From the NCBI RefSeq assembly GCF_003148385.1, contig NZ_CP029463.1, forward strand, positions 310,001 through 374,000: DNA of 64,000 nt, given 5' to 3'. This DNA is from Flavobacterium sediminis (lineage in GTDB: Bacteria; Bacteroidota; Bacteroidia; Flavobacteriales; Flavobacteriaceae). The position numbers were made by a program, and so were the translations under genes. The notes under the pieces are model-generated. The model had not been told where the DNA came from, searched no databases, and saw only the letters and a list, made by a program, of their open reading frames with translations. Below are positions 36,533-45,181 of this stretch, in pieces (positions within the stretch are counted from its first letter, which is position 1; the number at the start of each line of letters is the position of its first letter).

Positions 36533-37428
36533 TCAGTTTTTATCTTTTGAAGAAATCGGTTTCAGAATCCGGAATTTAAACCATTGCCCAAAGTTTTTAA
36601 AGAACAAAAAGCTCTTGGTCAATTTTAATTTTTTGTCTTTATTGGTGTAAAAATTAATTTCTGAAAGCTCTTTTACCGGGAAAAAACCTAAAGTTTTCCA
36701 ACGTTCCGGCTCTATATAATAAAAGTCTTTAAGTTCTTTGTAATTCGTCTCATCAACTTTCTTCCATTTCGCCAAAAAAGTCTCATTTACTTGTGTATTA
36801 TGCCCCAGTTCTTTAATTTAAACTCAAGTTCTTCTTCAGTTCTAGCAACGGATTCATGTAAAACTAAGTTATCGAGATAAATAGTTCTCTCATGTGTTCT
36901 TCTAAAAGACTTATAATTAGGATAGTTTGTTGCAAAAATTGCTTTCATGGGCTTATCTACATAGAGGAAGCCTTTCTCTGTATATTTATATATAATGACC
37001 CAAAAAGCTGCTATCTGAATTTTATCTTTGATTGGAAAATCTAAGTAGTGGTCGTACTTTCTCAATTGTTTGACAAAACCTGCAAAATCTACAAAATATT
37101 CGTCGCAATCAACTTGTATAAGCCAATTCCCTATCCCCATCTTTTCAGATAACATTGTCCGTTCTCTGGTATCCATTTCTTCAGTTGACAGTGAAGGAAC
37201 GTAAAAAGATTCGTAATACAGTTCGATTTTATTATCGACATCAAAGGTTTTGAGCCATTCGAAAAAGCTTTCATTGACCTCAAACTTATTTCCTGACCAA
37301 GTAAGATTATCCCTATCAATTGCAATAAAAATCCTATCAGAATCTCTATAAACCAAAGGAATAGATATCTTTAACTTTTCATAGTCATACGAAAGCAAAA
37401 AACCAACACAAATCTTTTTCAAACCCAA
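36533..37428 (-). pseudogene. GT2-like glycosyltransferase, frame broken once
   Basis: Two frames make one gene. The first (37428-36787, 213 residues) has the GT-A start KKICVGFLLSYDYEKL and Asp-Cys-Asp at 107-109 in QVDCDEYF, and it stops after LKNWGIIHK. The second (to 36533) begins with AKWKKVDETNYKELK. Adding one G to the four-G run at 36803-36806 (CCCC on plus) restores LKNWGHNTQVNETFLAKWKK and a 298-residue protein. Nothing else is damaged, so an error in the assembly or a recent mutation is likely. Confidence 0.82.
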
Positions 37429-37436
37429 TTTATTGT

Positions 37437-37444
37437 TACTTTTG
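37437..37444 (+). promoter_or_regulatory. Promoter -7 element (TACTTTTG) of the CgeB-like gene
   Basis: An exact TAnnTTTG match 18 bases ahead of ATG 37463. It overlaps the in-frame region upstream, which argues against a start at 37433. It sits in the short divergent gap with the broken GT2 gene. Confidence 0.55.
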
Positions 37445-37462
37445 CAAAAATATAAAAATTCT

Positions 37463-38413
37463 ATGAGAATCTGTATAATAAGCTTTGATATTTGGGGATA
37501 TGATGAAAAAATTGTAGCTAAACTGAACGAATTAGGTCATGAAGCTAAACATATCAGAATTAGCCAATTCAAATACAAGTACAAACACATTTTCGAAAGA
37601 ATCCATAATTCCATTCAAAAAACTTTTTTTAAGAAAAATATTAAGCGGATTAAAGCAGAAGAATATATTATTGAACAGCTTCGTTCGCATTCAGATTTCG
37701 ACAAAATTATAGTGATAAACCCTGAATGGGTTTCAAAAGAGACACATCTTAAAATCAAACAATTTTCTTCTTCTTACATTGCTTATTTGTATGATAGCCT
37801 TGAAAGATATGATGCCCGACCTATTTTAAAAATTTTTGACAAGGTTTATTCTTTTGACAAAGATGATGTCAAAAAATACAATTTAACTTTTTTACCGAAC
37901 TATATCCCTTTAGATAAGGAGCCGCACAATGAGGAAAAGCAAATAAAATATAAAGTTTTCTCTATCGCTTCAATCGATGAGCGCTTCTCAACTTTTCGAA
38001 AAATCGTTGATTTTCTGGATCGCCAAAATATCTCTCACCAAACTATTTTCTTCAACAAAAAGAAACCTGAAGACTTCATTGAAAATGCTATTTTTACAAA
38101 TAAACGCATCTCGCAAAAAGAAGTCAAAGAATATTTAGAACAATGCGATATCATTTTAGACATTCTGCGAAAAGACCAAAACGGGCTTAGTTTTAGAATT
38201 TTTGAAGCTTTGGCTTTGGAAAAAAAGATCATCACGACGAACCAATCCATTAAAGAATACGATTTCTATAACCCTAAAAACATCTTTGTGATTGAAGATG
38301 ACGAAATAAATATTCCCAACGATTTTTTCAGTGATGAATATGAACAAATTCCGGAAAATATCTACAATAAATACACTCTAAAAAGCTGGATTTCTACTAT
38401 TCTTAAGAATTAA
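37463..38413 (+). CDS. CgeB-like glycosyltransferase, paralogue of 40996 gene
   Basis: A 316-residue protein from ATG 37463 (MRICIISFDIWG). The C-terminal half carries the CgeB/GT1-like signature GLSFRIFEALALEKKIITTN, and the end (IPENIYNKYTLKSW) closely matches the gene at 40996. It probably transfers a sugar to LPS, but donor and acceptor are unknown. Divergently transcribed from the broken GT2 gene; it ends at a strong convergent hairpin. Confidence 0.72.
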   Translation: MRICIISFDIWGYDEKIVAKLNELGHEAKHIRISQFKYKYKHIFERIHNSIQKTFFKKNIKRIKAEEYIIEQLRSHSDFDKIIVINPEWVSKETHLKIKQFSSSYIAYLYDSLERYDARPILKIFDKVYSFDKDDVKKYNLTFLPNYIPLDKEPHNEEKQIKYKVFSIASIDERFSTFRKIVDFLDRQNISHQTIFFNKKKPEDFIENAIFTNKRISQKEVKEYLEQCDIILDILRKDQNGLSFRIFEALALEKKIITTNQSIKEYDFYNPKNIFVIEDDEINIPNDFFSDEYEQIPENIYNKYTLKSWISTILKN

Positions 38414-38415
38414 CT

Positions 38416-38462
38416 TTTTAAACGAAATAAAATCAGAAAACTAGATTTTATTTCGTTTAAAA
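38416..38462. terminator. Bidirectional hairpin between CgeB-like and sulfotransferase genes
   Basis: TTTTAAACGAAATAAAATC (38416-38434) and its exact complement (38444-38462) form a 19-bp stem with a nine-base loop. The right arm contains the stop codon of the minus-strand sulfotransferase gene. The T-rich arms could end transcription on both strands. Confidence 0.75.
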
Positions 38463-39137
38463 TATCTTTTCAAAAAAGGTTCTCTTATCTTCAAATGAAT
38501 AATTCAGGAACGCTATATCTTCTTTGTATTTTCGCTCTAAAATATTCTTTCTTGCGAAATTATAAAAATGAGAATAATGCTTTTTCTTTTTATCGTCGTT
38601 AACATTATGCTTTGCTGAGAAAAAAGTTTTCTCTACTCCCAGATCTTTAATAAGTTCTGAAAGATCCTCTTTTAAACTTTCAAACCTCAACACTTTGTCA
38701 TACTCTATTAAATCATCATTCAATATAAAATATGATTTTTGAGTGTATAAATGATCTCCTCTATAATCAAGGTTTTTAACGTTCAGACAGTTATAAAACT
38801 TACCTTTAGCATTTATAAAACTTGAAAAACCGGCTCTCTTGATCCCTAAATTTTTTTTCACCCAATTATAATCCGAAAATGCTCTGTCATAAGGGTTTCT
38901 TACGACAATAAACTTATAATACGTTTCCCATTGCTCTTTAGAAATATAATTTTTATCCAGTAACTGCTGAGGAGTTGCATGTTGCAGAAAGAGTTTTTCT
39001 TTCGGACACCAACCGTACAGATTTTCATAAGACGGCTGATCCCATTTATCTGAGTCTACACCAAAAGCTTCTTCTATTGATGTTCCTGCACATTTTGATA
39101 TATGAATGAATATACACTTATATTTATGAGAGATCAT
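38457..39137 (-). CDS. Sulfotransferase family protein (third of three)
   Basis: A 226-residue PAPS-dependent sulfotransferase. The 5'-phosphosulfate loop is FIHISKCAGTS (10-20), and the 3'-phosphate motif is VVRNPYDRAFSDY (78-90, Arg80 and Ser88). It resembles carbohydrate sulfotransferases of the HNK-1/sulfotransferase-2 type. Its start overlaps the end of the next gene upstream by four bases (ATGA), so the three sulfotransferases form a coupled minus-strand operon inside the glycan locus. Predicted to sulfate a surface sugar. Confidence 0.83.
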   Translation of the reverse strand: MISHKYKCIFIHISKCAGTSIEEAFGVDSDKWDQPSYENLYGWCPKEKLFLQHATPQQLLDKNYISKEQWETYYKFIVVRNPYDRAFSDYNWVKKNLGIKRAGFSSFINAKGKFYNCLNVKNLDYRGDHLYTQKSYFILNDDLIEYDKVLRFESLKEDLSELIKDLGVEKTFFSAKHNVNDDKKKKHYSHFYNFARKNILERKYKEDIAFLNYSFEDKRTFFEKIF

Positions 39138-39979
39138 TTTTTATAATTTAGATTAAAGCCCATACTTTCAACAAATTTCAACTGTTCAGAATCAAATATT
39201 GAGAGATCATAATTTTTATACCTATCGTTAGAACCTTTATCCCCGGGTATCTCATAAAGCTTATTTAACTTTTCCTGAGATAACGGAATACCACAAAAAT
39301 CTATGATCCTGTCAATTTCTTCTTTAGGGTTGTCACATAATGCTGTATGGTTTAGTATTAAAATCCTGTTTTTATATTTTTCTTCTTGAGCTATTTTGAT
39401 AACTTTTTTAGTAGAACGGATCCATAAATCCAGTTGATTAAAACTTTCTTTATTCTTAAAATCTTTGCCAATATTAAACTTCCAATGCCAATTATGCAAT
39501 TGCTGTTTATTAGTTGAAAAAGCCATATCTAAGCCATTTCTTATTACATGAATGTATTTCAGATCAGGAAAATAATCTAAAACTTCTTTAATATAAAACT
39601 GTGTATTAGGCTCTTTCCATCCCCAAACATCTCTAGGTTTTTCTAATATTGCCCGCCTCTTTAAAACATTAAAATAAAAATTATACCGAGAAGGAGATAA
39701 CTTATTTGATTTTGCTACTTTCAATAGTTCATAAAAGCTTCTGAAATCAAGTTTCTCGCCTTTCATATATTTTTCAAAAACACTTAATCTAAAATTAATA
39801 TCACTTATAGCCGCTTTTTTATTCCATTTCGGATTTTTAAAAAGTCTTGTAAAAATCAGATTATCCAAAGGACCATTTAATTCGTCTCCAATAAAAACAC
39901 CTGATTCTTTTACTATTTTTGCAACCGCTCTGGTTCCACTACCTCCCAGCGCTCCTATAGCTATTACTTTTTTATCCAT
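39134..39979 (-). CDS. Sulfotransferase family protein (second of three)
   Basis: A 281-residue sulfotransferase with the PAPS-binding loop GALGGSGTRAVAKIV (9-23) and the 3'-phosphate motif VIRNGLDMAFS (145-155; Arg147, Ser155). The loop has GGSGT in place of the usual KxGT, as in several bacterial and tyrosylprotein-type relatives. It overlaps both neighbours (8 and 4 bases), so all three are translated together. The acceptor is unknown, probably an LPS or polysaccharide sugar. Confidence 0.78.
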   Translation of the reverse strand: MDKKVIAIGALGGSGTRAVAKIVKESGVFIGDELNGPLDNLIFTRLFKNPKWNKKAAISDINFRLSVFEKYMKGEKLDFRSFYELLKVAKSNKLSPSRYNFYFNVLKRRAILEKPRDVWGWKEPNTQFYIKEVLDYFPDLKYIHVIRNGLDMAFSTNKQQLHNWHWKFNIGKDFKNKESFNQLDLWIRSTKKVIKIAQEEKYKNRILILNHTALCDNPKEEIDRIIDFCGIPLSQEKLNKLYEIPGDKGSNDRYKNYDLSIFDSEQLKFVESMGFNLNYKK

Positions 39980-40790
39980 TCTCTTTTTTTAGCCAATCTG
40001 AACAATCCCAACCTAACATTCTTTCTACTTCTTTTATATCATAATAAAAAGTATCTAAAAGAAGCTGACGCTCTTTCTCTGTTATTTTTGATTCGTATTC
40101 TCTTTTATGAATTATTTTATGAGCATAATCATAACGGGACGGATCTACATTTAAAAATTCAAATATAGAATTTAATTTTTCTTTTTGATCCGCTTTAAAA
40201 TCTTCATACTTTATAAAAAGTATATGATCATCATCAAAAAATCTTCTGTATCTCCTGATCTGCTCTGAATAAAATCCTCTATCAACATAAGAAAACACTC
40301 TGTTTTGATATGGTAAACTTTCTTTTTGTCTTTGCTCTTCTAACAGAATCGCTTCATAAAAAGTATGTTTTTCTATTCCTCTTTCCCTTGACATGTTCCA
40401 ATGAGAAAATGCTCTTTCAATGGGGTTTCTTAAAATAGCTATCAACTTTATATTTTTATTATATCGCCAAATTCTCTCACAAGAGTTCTGCCAATATAAA
40501 TAGATCGGTGTTATCTCACCGTATATTTTTTCTTTGCCCGTTTTTACCTGAATCGAAGATTCATAAGCCTTATAGTCAATTTCTTTATCTGCGCTAAATA
40601 AGGTCTCATCATCAAAAAAGTGCATTTCTTTTTTAAAAGACATCCCTATTTCTTCATGTTCCTTCAAATAAGAATACAAAGCCGTGGTTCCACATTTTTG
40701 TGCTCCTATTACTAAAAAATCTAATGGTCTACTCTCTCTTTTTTTAAAAAACATTTGTCTGAATGAAAATAAAAAGCCAAAAATAAACAT
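39972..40790 (-). CDS. Sulfotransferase family protein (first of three), heparan-sulfotransferase-like
   Basis: A 272-residue sulfotransferase of the Sulfotransfer_1/NDST type. It has FLVIGAQKCGTTALYSYL (25-42) for the PAPS 5' side and AILRNPIERAFSHW (118-131; Arg121, Ser129) for the 3' phosphate. A hydrophobic stretch (FIFGFLFSF) precedes the domain, and an alternative ATG at residue 13 would remove it. It is the first gene of the three-sulfotransferase operon, with a 205-base divergent gap upstream. Confidence 0.87.
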   Translation of the reverse strand: MFIFGFLFSFRQMFFKKRESRPLDFLVIGAQKCGTTALYSYLKEHEEIGMSFKKEMHFFDDETLFSADKEIDYKAYESSIQVKTGKEKIYGEITPIYLYWQNSCERIWRYNKNIKLIAILRNPIERAFSHWNMSRERGIEKHTFYEAILLEEQRQKESLPYQNRVFSYVDRGFYSEQIRRYRRFFDDDHILFIKYEDFKADQKEKLNSIFEFLNVDPSRYDYAHKIIHKREYESKITEKERQLLLDTFYYDIKEVERMLGWDCSDWLKKENG

Positions 40791-40930
40791 TTTATATATG
40801 GTTCTCTATTATTTTTAACAAATATAAAATGTCAGATAATAAAATAACATTAAAGAAATGGAAGTTGCTTAGAACGTTTAAAAATCTTTTCATACTTAAA
40901 AACAAACTATGATTTTTAGAATCCATACAA

Positions 40931-40938
40931 TATCTTTG
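40931..40938 (+). promoter_or_regulatory. Promoter -7 element (TATCTTTG) of the second CgeB-like gene
   Basis: An exact TAnnTTTG match in the 205-base divergent region, 57 bases ahead of ATG 40996. No -33 TTG is evident. Confidence 0.45.
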
Positions 40939-40995
40939 TTGCTTATTTTTACATCAAATTAAACTTCAGGAAACATAATCTAAACATAGTTCTTA

Positions 40996-41964
40996 ATGAG
41001 TACCTCAAAAAAAAGGCTTCTGTATATTGCTCCGGATCATTATAGTTTTTACAAAACGATTCTGGAAGGTTTTGAAAAATTCAGCGATTATGAAGTTCAA
41101 TTTGCTTTTTCAAACAGAGCCGAAGGCTTTAAATATAAAAATTTCGGACAAAGAGTTTATAACTTTTTTTTAAAACTACTCACAGGAAAAAACATTAAAA
41201 AAATATATGAAAAAGAGTATTTTGAAAAAAAAATAAACGAATATGAAAAATATGACATTGCTTATATTAACAGACCTGACATTTTAACTGAAAAACAACT
41301 TAAAGAAATTACTAATAAATGCAATAAATCTATTGTATATTACTGGGATAGTTTCGAAAAAATAGAAGGTCAGTTTGAAACTATGAAATATTTTGACAAA
41401 ATATATAGTTTTGACAAATACGATTGTAAAAAATACGGAATGATTAAAGGGTATAATTTTTTCTACAACAGTGATAATTCAAAAGAACCGGAATATGATG
41501 TTTTCTTTCTGGGAACCTATGATGATCGCTATAACAATTTAATAAATATACTGGAAAGAATCAGTTCTCAAAATTTACACGCACATGCTACACTATTCTC
41601 ATACGACAAAGGGCTTTCTAAAACTGTAAACCATAAGAACATTTCTTTTATACATAAAATTGTTCCCTTTAACGAAGCCTTTATCTATAACCAAAATACT
41701 ACAATAATATTAGACATTCAACACGCTACACAAGTAGGCTTATCATTCAGACCTTATGAAGCCTTAGGCTTAAAAAAGAAATTAATAACAACTAATCCAT
41801 ATATAAAAGAATACGATTTCTACAACCCCAACAATATCTTTATATGGGATGAAAATACCGAGAGTATTCCTGAGTCTTTTCTACAAACACCTTACGAGGA
41901 TATTCCTGAAGATATCTACAATAAATATAAATTAGAAAACTGGGTAAAAACAATATTGTCGTAA
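40996..41964 (+). CDS. CgeB-like glycosyltransferase, paralogue of 37463 gene
   Basis: A 322-residue GT-B-like protein starting MSTSKKRLLYIAPDHYSF. The C-terminal GLSFRPYEALGLKKKLITTN and the last residues (IPEDIYNKYKLENW) parallel the gene at 37463, which indicates an old duplication. It is very rich in Lys, Asn, Tyr and A/T-ending codons. It begins a plus-strand run with the broken GT4 and sua5, five bases ahead of the former. Confidence 0.72.
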   Translation: MSTSKKRLLYIAPDHYSFYKTILEGFEKFSDYEVQFAFSNRAEGFKYKNFGQRVYNFFLKLLTGKNIKKIYEKEYFEKKINEYEKYDIAYINRPDILTEKQLKEITNKCNKSIVYYWDSFEKIEGQFETMKYFDKIYSFDKYDCKKYGMIKGYNFFYNSDNSKEPEYDVFFLGTYDDRYNNLINILERISSQNLHAHATLFSYDKGLSKTVNHKNISFIHKIVPFNEAFIYNQNTTIILDIQHATQVGLSFRPYEALGLKKKLITTNPYIKEYDFYNPNNIFIWDENTESIPESFLQTPYEDIPEDIYNKYKLENWVKTILS

Positions 41965-41969
41965 ATAAC

Positions 41970-43030
41970 ATGAATAGTACAAAAATATATTTTATCTGTA
42001 CAGATAGTAAAGCACCGGCCGGGGGGTAAAACAAATATACCGTCAAGTAGATATTCTGAATAAAAACGGATTTGATGCGCAAGTTGTACACAGAAAAAAA
42101 GGGTTCAGACATCAATGGTTTAAAAATAACACTAAGATCATCTATAATGTCTCATTATTTAATGAAATAAAAACATTGATCTTAAAAGAAAAGACAGGTA
42201 CCTACAAATCTATTAAGAACTTTCTAAGATCAAAAAGTGAAGACCCTATTGACGAAAACGGCATTCTGGTATTTCCGGAAATTTTTGGTCCGGATATAAA
42301 CTGTATAAGACCTGACATGAAAAAAGTCATCTTCAATCAAAACTGTTTTTACACTTTTGACAATAGCTCTTCTGACTCTTTTGAAAAAGGCAATATCTAC
42401 ACCGACAAATCCTTTCTGGGGTCAATCGTTGTCTCTGAAAATTCTGAAAAATATTTAAACTTTGTATATCCTGACTCCAAAGTTTACAGAATTAAACTAG
42501 GTATAGATAAGAATCTTTTTTCTTGTGAATCAAATAGCAAGGAAAAAACAATTGCCTATATGCCGAGAAAAAGAAAAGAAGATATTACTCAAATTATTCA
42601 AATACTCAAAGCACACCAAAAAATAAAAGACTGGCAATTCACAGAAATTGACAATAAATCAGAAAAAGAGGTTTCTGATATTCTCAAAAAAAGTACTTTT
42701 TTCCTAAGTCTGAACCATAAAGAAGGGTTCGGACTACCATCGGCAGAAGCAATGGCCGCAGGAAACATTGTTATCGGTTTTTCCGGACAAGGCGGAGAAG
42801 AATATTTTAAACCGGAATTTTCATTTGAAATTAAAGAAGGGGAAATCATTGAATTTGTTGAAACCATTGAATCTATAACAAGCGAATACAATAATAACCC
42901 CTCCCTATTTAAAGAAAAAGCAGAAAAAGCTTCAACCTTCATCACATCAAATTACAGTATGGAAAAAGAGGAAGAGAGCATCCTGGCTGCTTGGCAAAAA
43001 ATATTGCAAAATACCAATTCTATAGAATAA
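41970..43030 (+). pseudogene. Glycosyltransferase family 4, frame broken at a six-G tract
   Basis: The ATG at 41970 opens MNSTKIYFICTDSKAPAGG and stops after the G tract at 42021-42026. With one more G the frame continues APAGGVKQIYRQVDIL and then LFNEIKTLILKEKTG, giving 353 residues. The C-terminal half has the retaining GT-B motif HKEGFGLPSAEAMAAGN and is intact. The APAGGxKQIY text is the usual GT4 opening, so the repaired frame is convincing. The tract could be under-called or could be a slippery, phase-variable site. Confidence 0.83.
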
Positions 43031-43034
43031 CACT

Positions 43035-43595
43035 ATGCAAACCGAAATCCAAAACGCCTTAGAAGTCATTCAAAAAGGAGGCATTATTCTCTACCCGACC
43101 GATACCGTATGGGGAATCGGTTGCGATGCAACCAATGAAGAAGCCGTAAAAAAAATTTACGCCCTTAAACAACGGGAAGAAAGCAAAAGCATGCTTGTTT
43201 TAGTAAACGGTGAACGGATGTTGTATCAGGTTTTTAACGAAATACCACAAGTAGCCTGGGATATTTGGGACAATACCAAAAAGCCGACAACACTTATTTT
43301 AGACAAACCGAAAAACATAGCAAAAAACCTTATTGCTGACGACAATACTTTAGGTATCCGTTTAGTATCCGAACCCTTCTGTTACAAACTCATGGAACGA
43401 ATGAGAAAACCTTTGGTTTCTACTTCAGCAAATATTTCAGGACAGCCTGCTCCGAAATCCTTTCAAGAAATTTCTCCTGAAATTATAAAAGGTGTTGACT
43501 ATGTTGTAAATTTGCACCGCGATAAAATTTGCGATAAACCTTCAACAATTATCAAATTAACACTTGATAGTCAAGTGAAGATCATCCGAAAGTAA
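43035..43595 (+). CDS. L-threonylcarbamoyladenylate synthase (Sua5/YrdC family)
   Basis: Makes the threonylcarbamoyl-AMP used for t6A modification of tRNAs. The 186-residue single YrdC domain has LYPTDTVWGIGCDA (20-33), the KxR/SxN-type motifs KQREESK and PLVSTSANISG. It lacks the extra Sua5 C-terminal domain. It follows the GT4 gene by four bases but is unrelated to glycan synthesis. Confidence 0.92.
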   Translation: MQTEIQNALEVIQKGGIILYPTDTVWGIGCDATNEEAVKKIYALKQREESKSMLVLVNGERMLYQVFNEIPQVAWDIWDNTKKPTTLILDKPKNIAKNLIADDNTLGIRLVSEPFCYKLMERMRKPLVSTSANISGQPAPKSFQEISPEIIKGVDYVVNLHRDKICDKPSTIIKLTLDSQVKIIRK

Positions 43596-43601
43596 TGACT
43601 C

Positions 43602-43710
43602 TTTGTCATCCTGAACAAAGTGAAGGATCTCATCATATTTGAGCCTTCTCGATATTATTTACCGCAAACTTTGTTTGCCTTTCTTAGTATCAAACGTTCG
43701 AAATGACAAA
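43602..43710. repeat. Bacteroidetes-type interspersed repeat with inverted ends
   Basis: TTTGTCATCCTGAAC (43602-43616) and GTTCGAAATGACAAA (43696-43710) are imperfect inverted ends. The left one runs on into AAAGTGAAGGATCTC. This resembles the TGTCATCCTGAACGAAGTGAAGG-type repeat that I know from many Bacteroidetes genomes. It fills the gap between the YrdC gene and cca, and may be a small non-autonomous element. Confidence 0.65.
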
Positions 43711-43724
43711 AAGAACAAAGAATA

Positions 43725-45143
43725 ATGAATTACAAACAACATCTCGACAATAACGTTTTTAAAATCGTAGCTCAAGCCGCTAAAGAACTTAACCTTGAAA
43801 GTTATGTCATCGGCGGATTTGTACGCGATATTTTATTACAACGTGATCACAAAAAAGATATTGATATCGTAGCGGTAGGAAGCGGCATTGATCTGGCTTT
43901 AAAAGTTTCGGAATTATTACCGAACCAACCCAAAGTTCAGGTTTTCAAAAATTACGGAACCGCCATGTTGCGTTATAATGATATTGATGTAGAATTTGTG
44001 GGAGCCCGTAAAGAAAGCTACAATTTTGAAAGCAGAAAACCGGTAGTAGAAAACGGCACACTTAAAGACGATCAGGAGCGCCGCGACTTCACGATCAATG
44101 CTTTGGCTTTCTCCCTGAACGAAAATAACTTCGGTGAATTGATCGATCCGTTCAACGGCGTTGAAGATCTGAAAAACAAAACTATCCGTACGCCATTAAA
44201 TCCGGACATCACATATTCTGATGATCCGCTTCGTATGATGCGTGCTATTCGTTTTGCTACACAATTGCATTTTGAAATTGAAAAAGAATCTCTTGAAGCC
44301 ATAAGCAGAAATGCTGAGCGTATTGAAATAATTTCCGGAGAACGCATTATCGACGAACTGAATAAAATATTAGTCACAGCTAAACCTTCCATCGGTTTTC
44401 TGCTGTTACACCAAACAGGATTACTAGATCTCATTTTACCGGAACTTACAGCTTTGAACAATGTCGAAGAAGTAGAAGGGCATACACATAAAAACAATTT
44501 CTATCACACGTTAGAAGTAGTCGATAACATTTGCCCTAATACAGACGATCTATGGTTAAGATGGGCTGCCTTGCTTCATGATATCGGTAAAGCACCCACT
44601 AAAAAATTCAACAAAAAACAAGGTTGGACATTCCACGGACACGAGTTCTTAGGCGGAAAAATGGTAAAGAAGATCTTTGTACGTTTACACATGCCGCTAA
44701 ACCAGAAAATGAAGTTCGTACAAAAAATGGTCATGATGAGTTCGCGACCTATCGTTCTCGCACAGGACATTGTAACTGATTCGGCTGTTCGCCGATTGGT
44801 TTTTGATGCCGGAGACGATGTGGAAAATCTTATGACCCTTTGCGAAGCTGATATTACAACCAAAAACCCTAAGAAGTTTCAGAAATACCACAACAATTTC
44901 AAGATCGTTCGCGAAAAAATTGTAGAAGTTGAAGAAAAAGACCGAGTACGTAATTTTCAACCGCCAATCGATGGTGAAGAGATCATGCAATTGTTTGACC
45001 TGAAACCCGGGAGAGAAATCGGTGTTCTAAAAGAAGCTGTAAAAGAAGCTATCTTAGAAGGAGAAATTCCTAATGAATATGATGCTGCTTACCGGTTTAT
45101 TTTGGCAAGAGCCGAAAAAATGGGATTAAAGAAAATAAGTTAA
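43725..45143 (+). CDS. cca: CCA tRNA nucleotidyltransferase with HD domain
   Basis: Adds or repairs the CCA end of tRNAs. A 472-residue class II nucleotidyltransferase with GGFVRDILLQRD (about 30-41), the metal-binding DIDIV, the RNA-binding head around RRDFTINAL, and a C-terminal HD phosphohydrolase domain (LLHDIGKAPTKKF, about 286-298). Length is normal for the Bacteroidetes HD-containing form. A poly(A) polymerase role cannot be excluded from sequence alone. Confidence 0.9.
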   Translation: MNYKQHLDNNVFKIVAQAAKELNLESYVIGGFVRDILLQRDHKKDIDIVAVGSGIDLALKVSELLPNQPKVQVFKNYGTAMLRYNDIDVEFVGARKESYNFESRKPVVENGTLKDDQERRDFTINALAFSLNENNFGELIDPFNGVEDLKNKTIRTPLNPDITYSDDPLRMMRAIRFATQLHFEIEKESLEAISRNAERIEIISGERIIDELNKILVTAKPSIGFLLLHQTGLLDLILPELTALNNVEEVEGHTHKNNFYHTLEVVDNICPNTDDLWLRWAALLHDIGKAPTKKFNKKQGWTFHGHEFLGGKMVKKIFVRLHMPLNQKMKFVQKMVMMSSRPIVLAQDIVTDSAVRRLVFDAGDDVENLMTLCEADITTKNPKKFQKYHNNFKIVREKIVEVEEKDRVRNFQPPIDGEEIMQLFDLKPGREIGVLKEAVKEAILEGEIPNEYDAAYRFILARAEKMGLKKIS

Positions 45144-45181
45144 GTTGAAAACATACTGTTGGATTATTTTTAGAGCATTGA

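Noticed and set aside
37433..37462. Upstream TTG-type starts for genes at 37463, 45758, 52860, 56705 and 60161
   Set aside because: In each case the extra codons lie in or next to a TAnnTTTG-like promoter motif, whose own TTG mimics a start; the ATG fits the families better.
42176..43030. A separate short glycosyltransferase starting at TTG 42176
   Set aside because: The GT4 N-terminus is encoded upstream from 41970 and is restored by one G at the tract.
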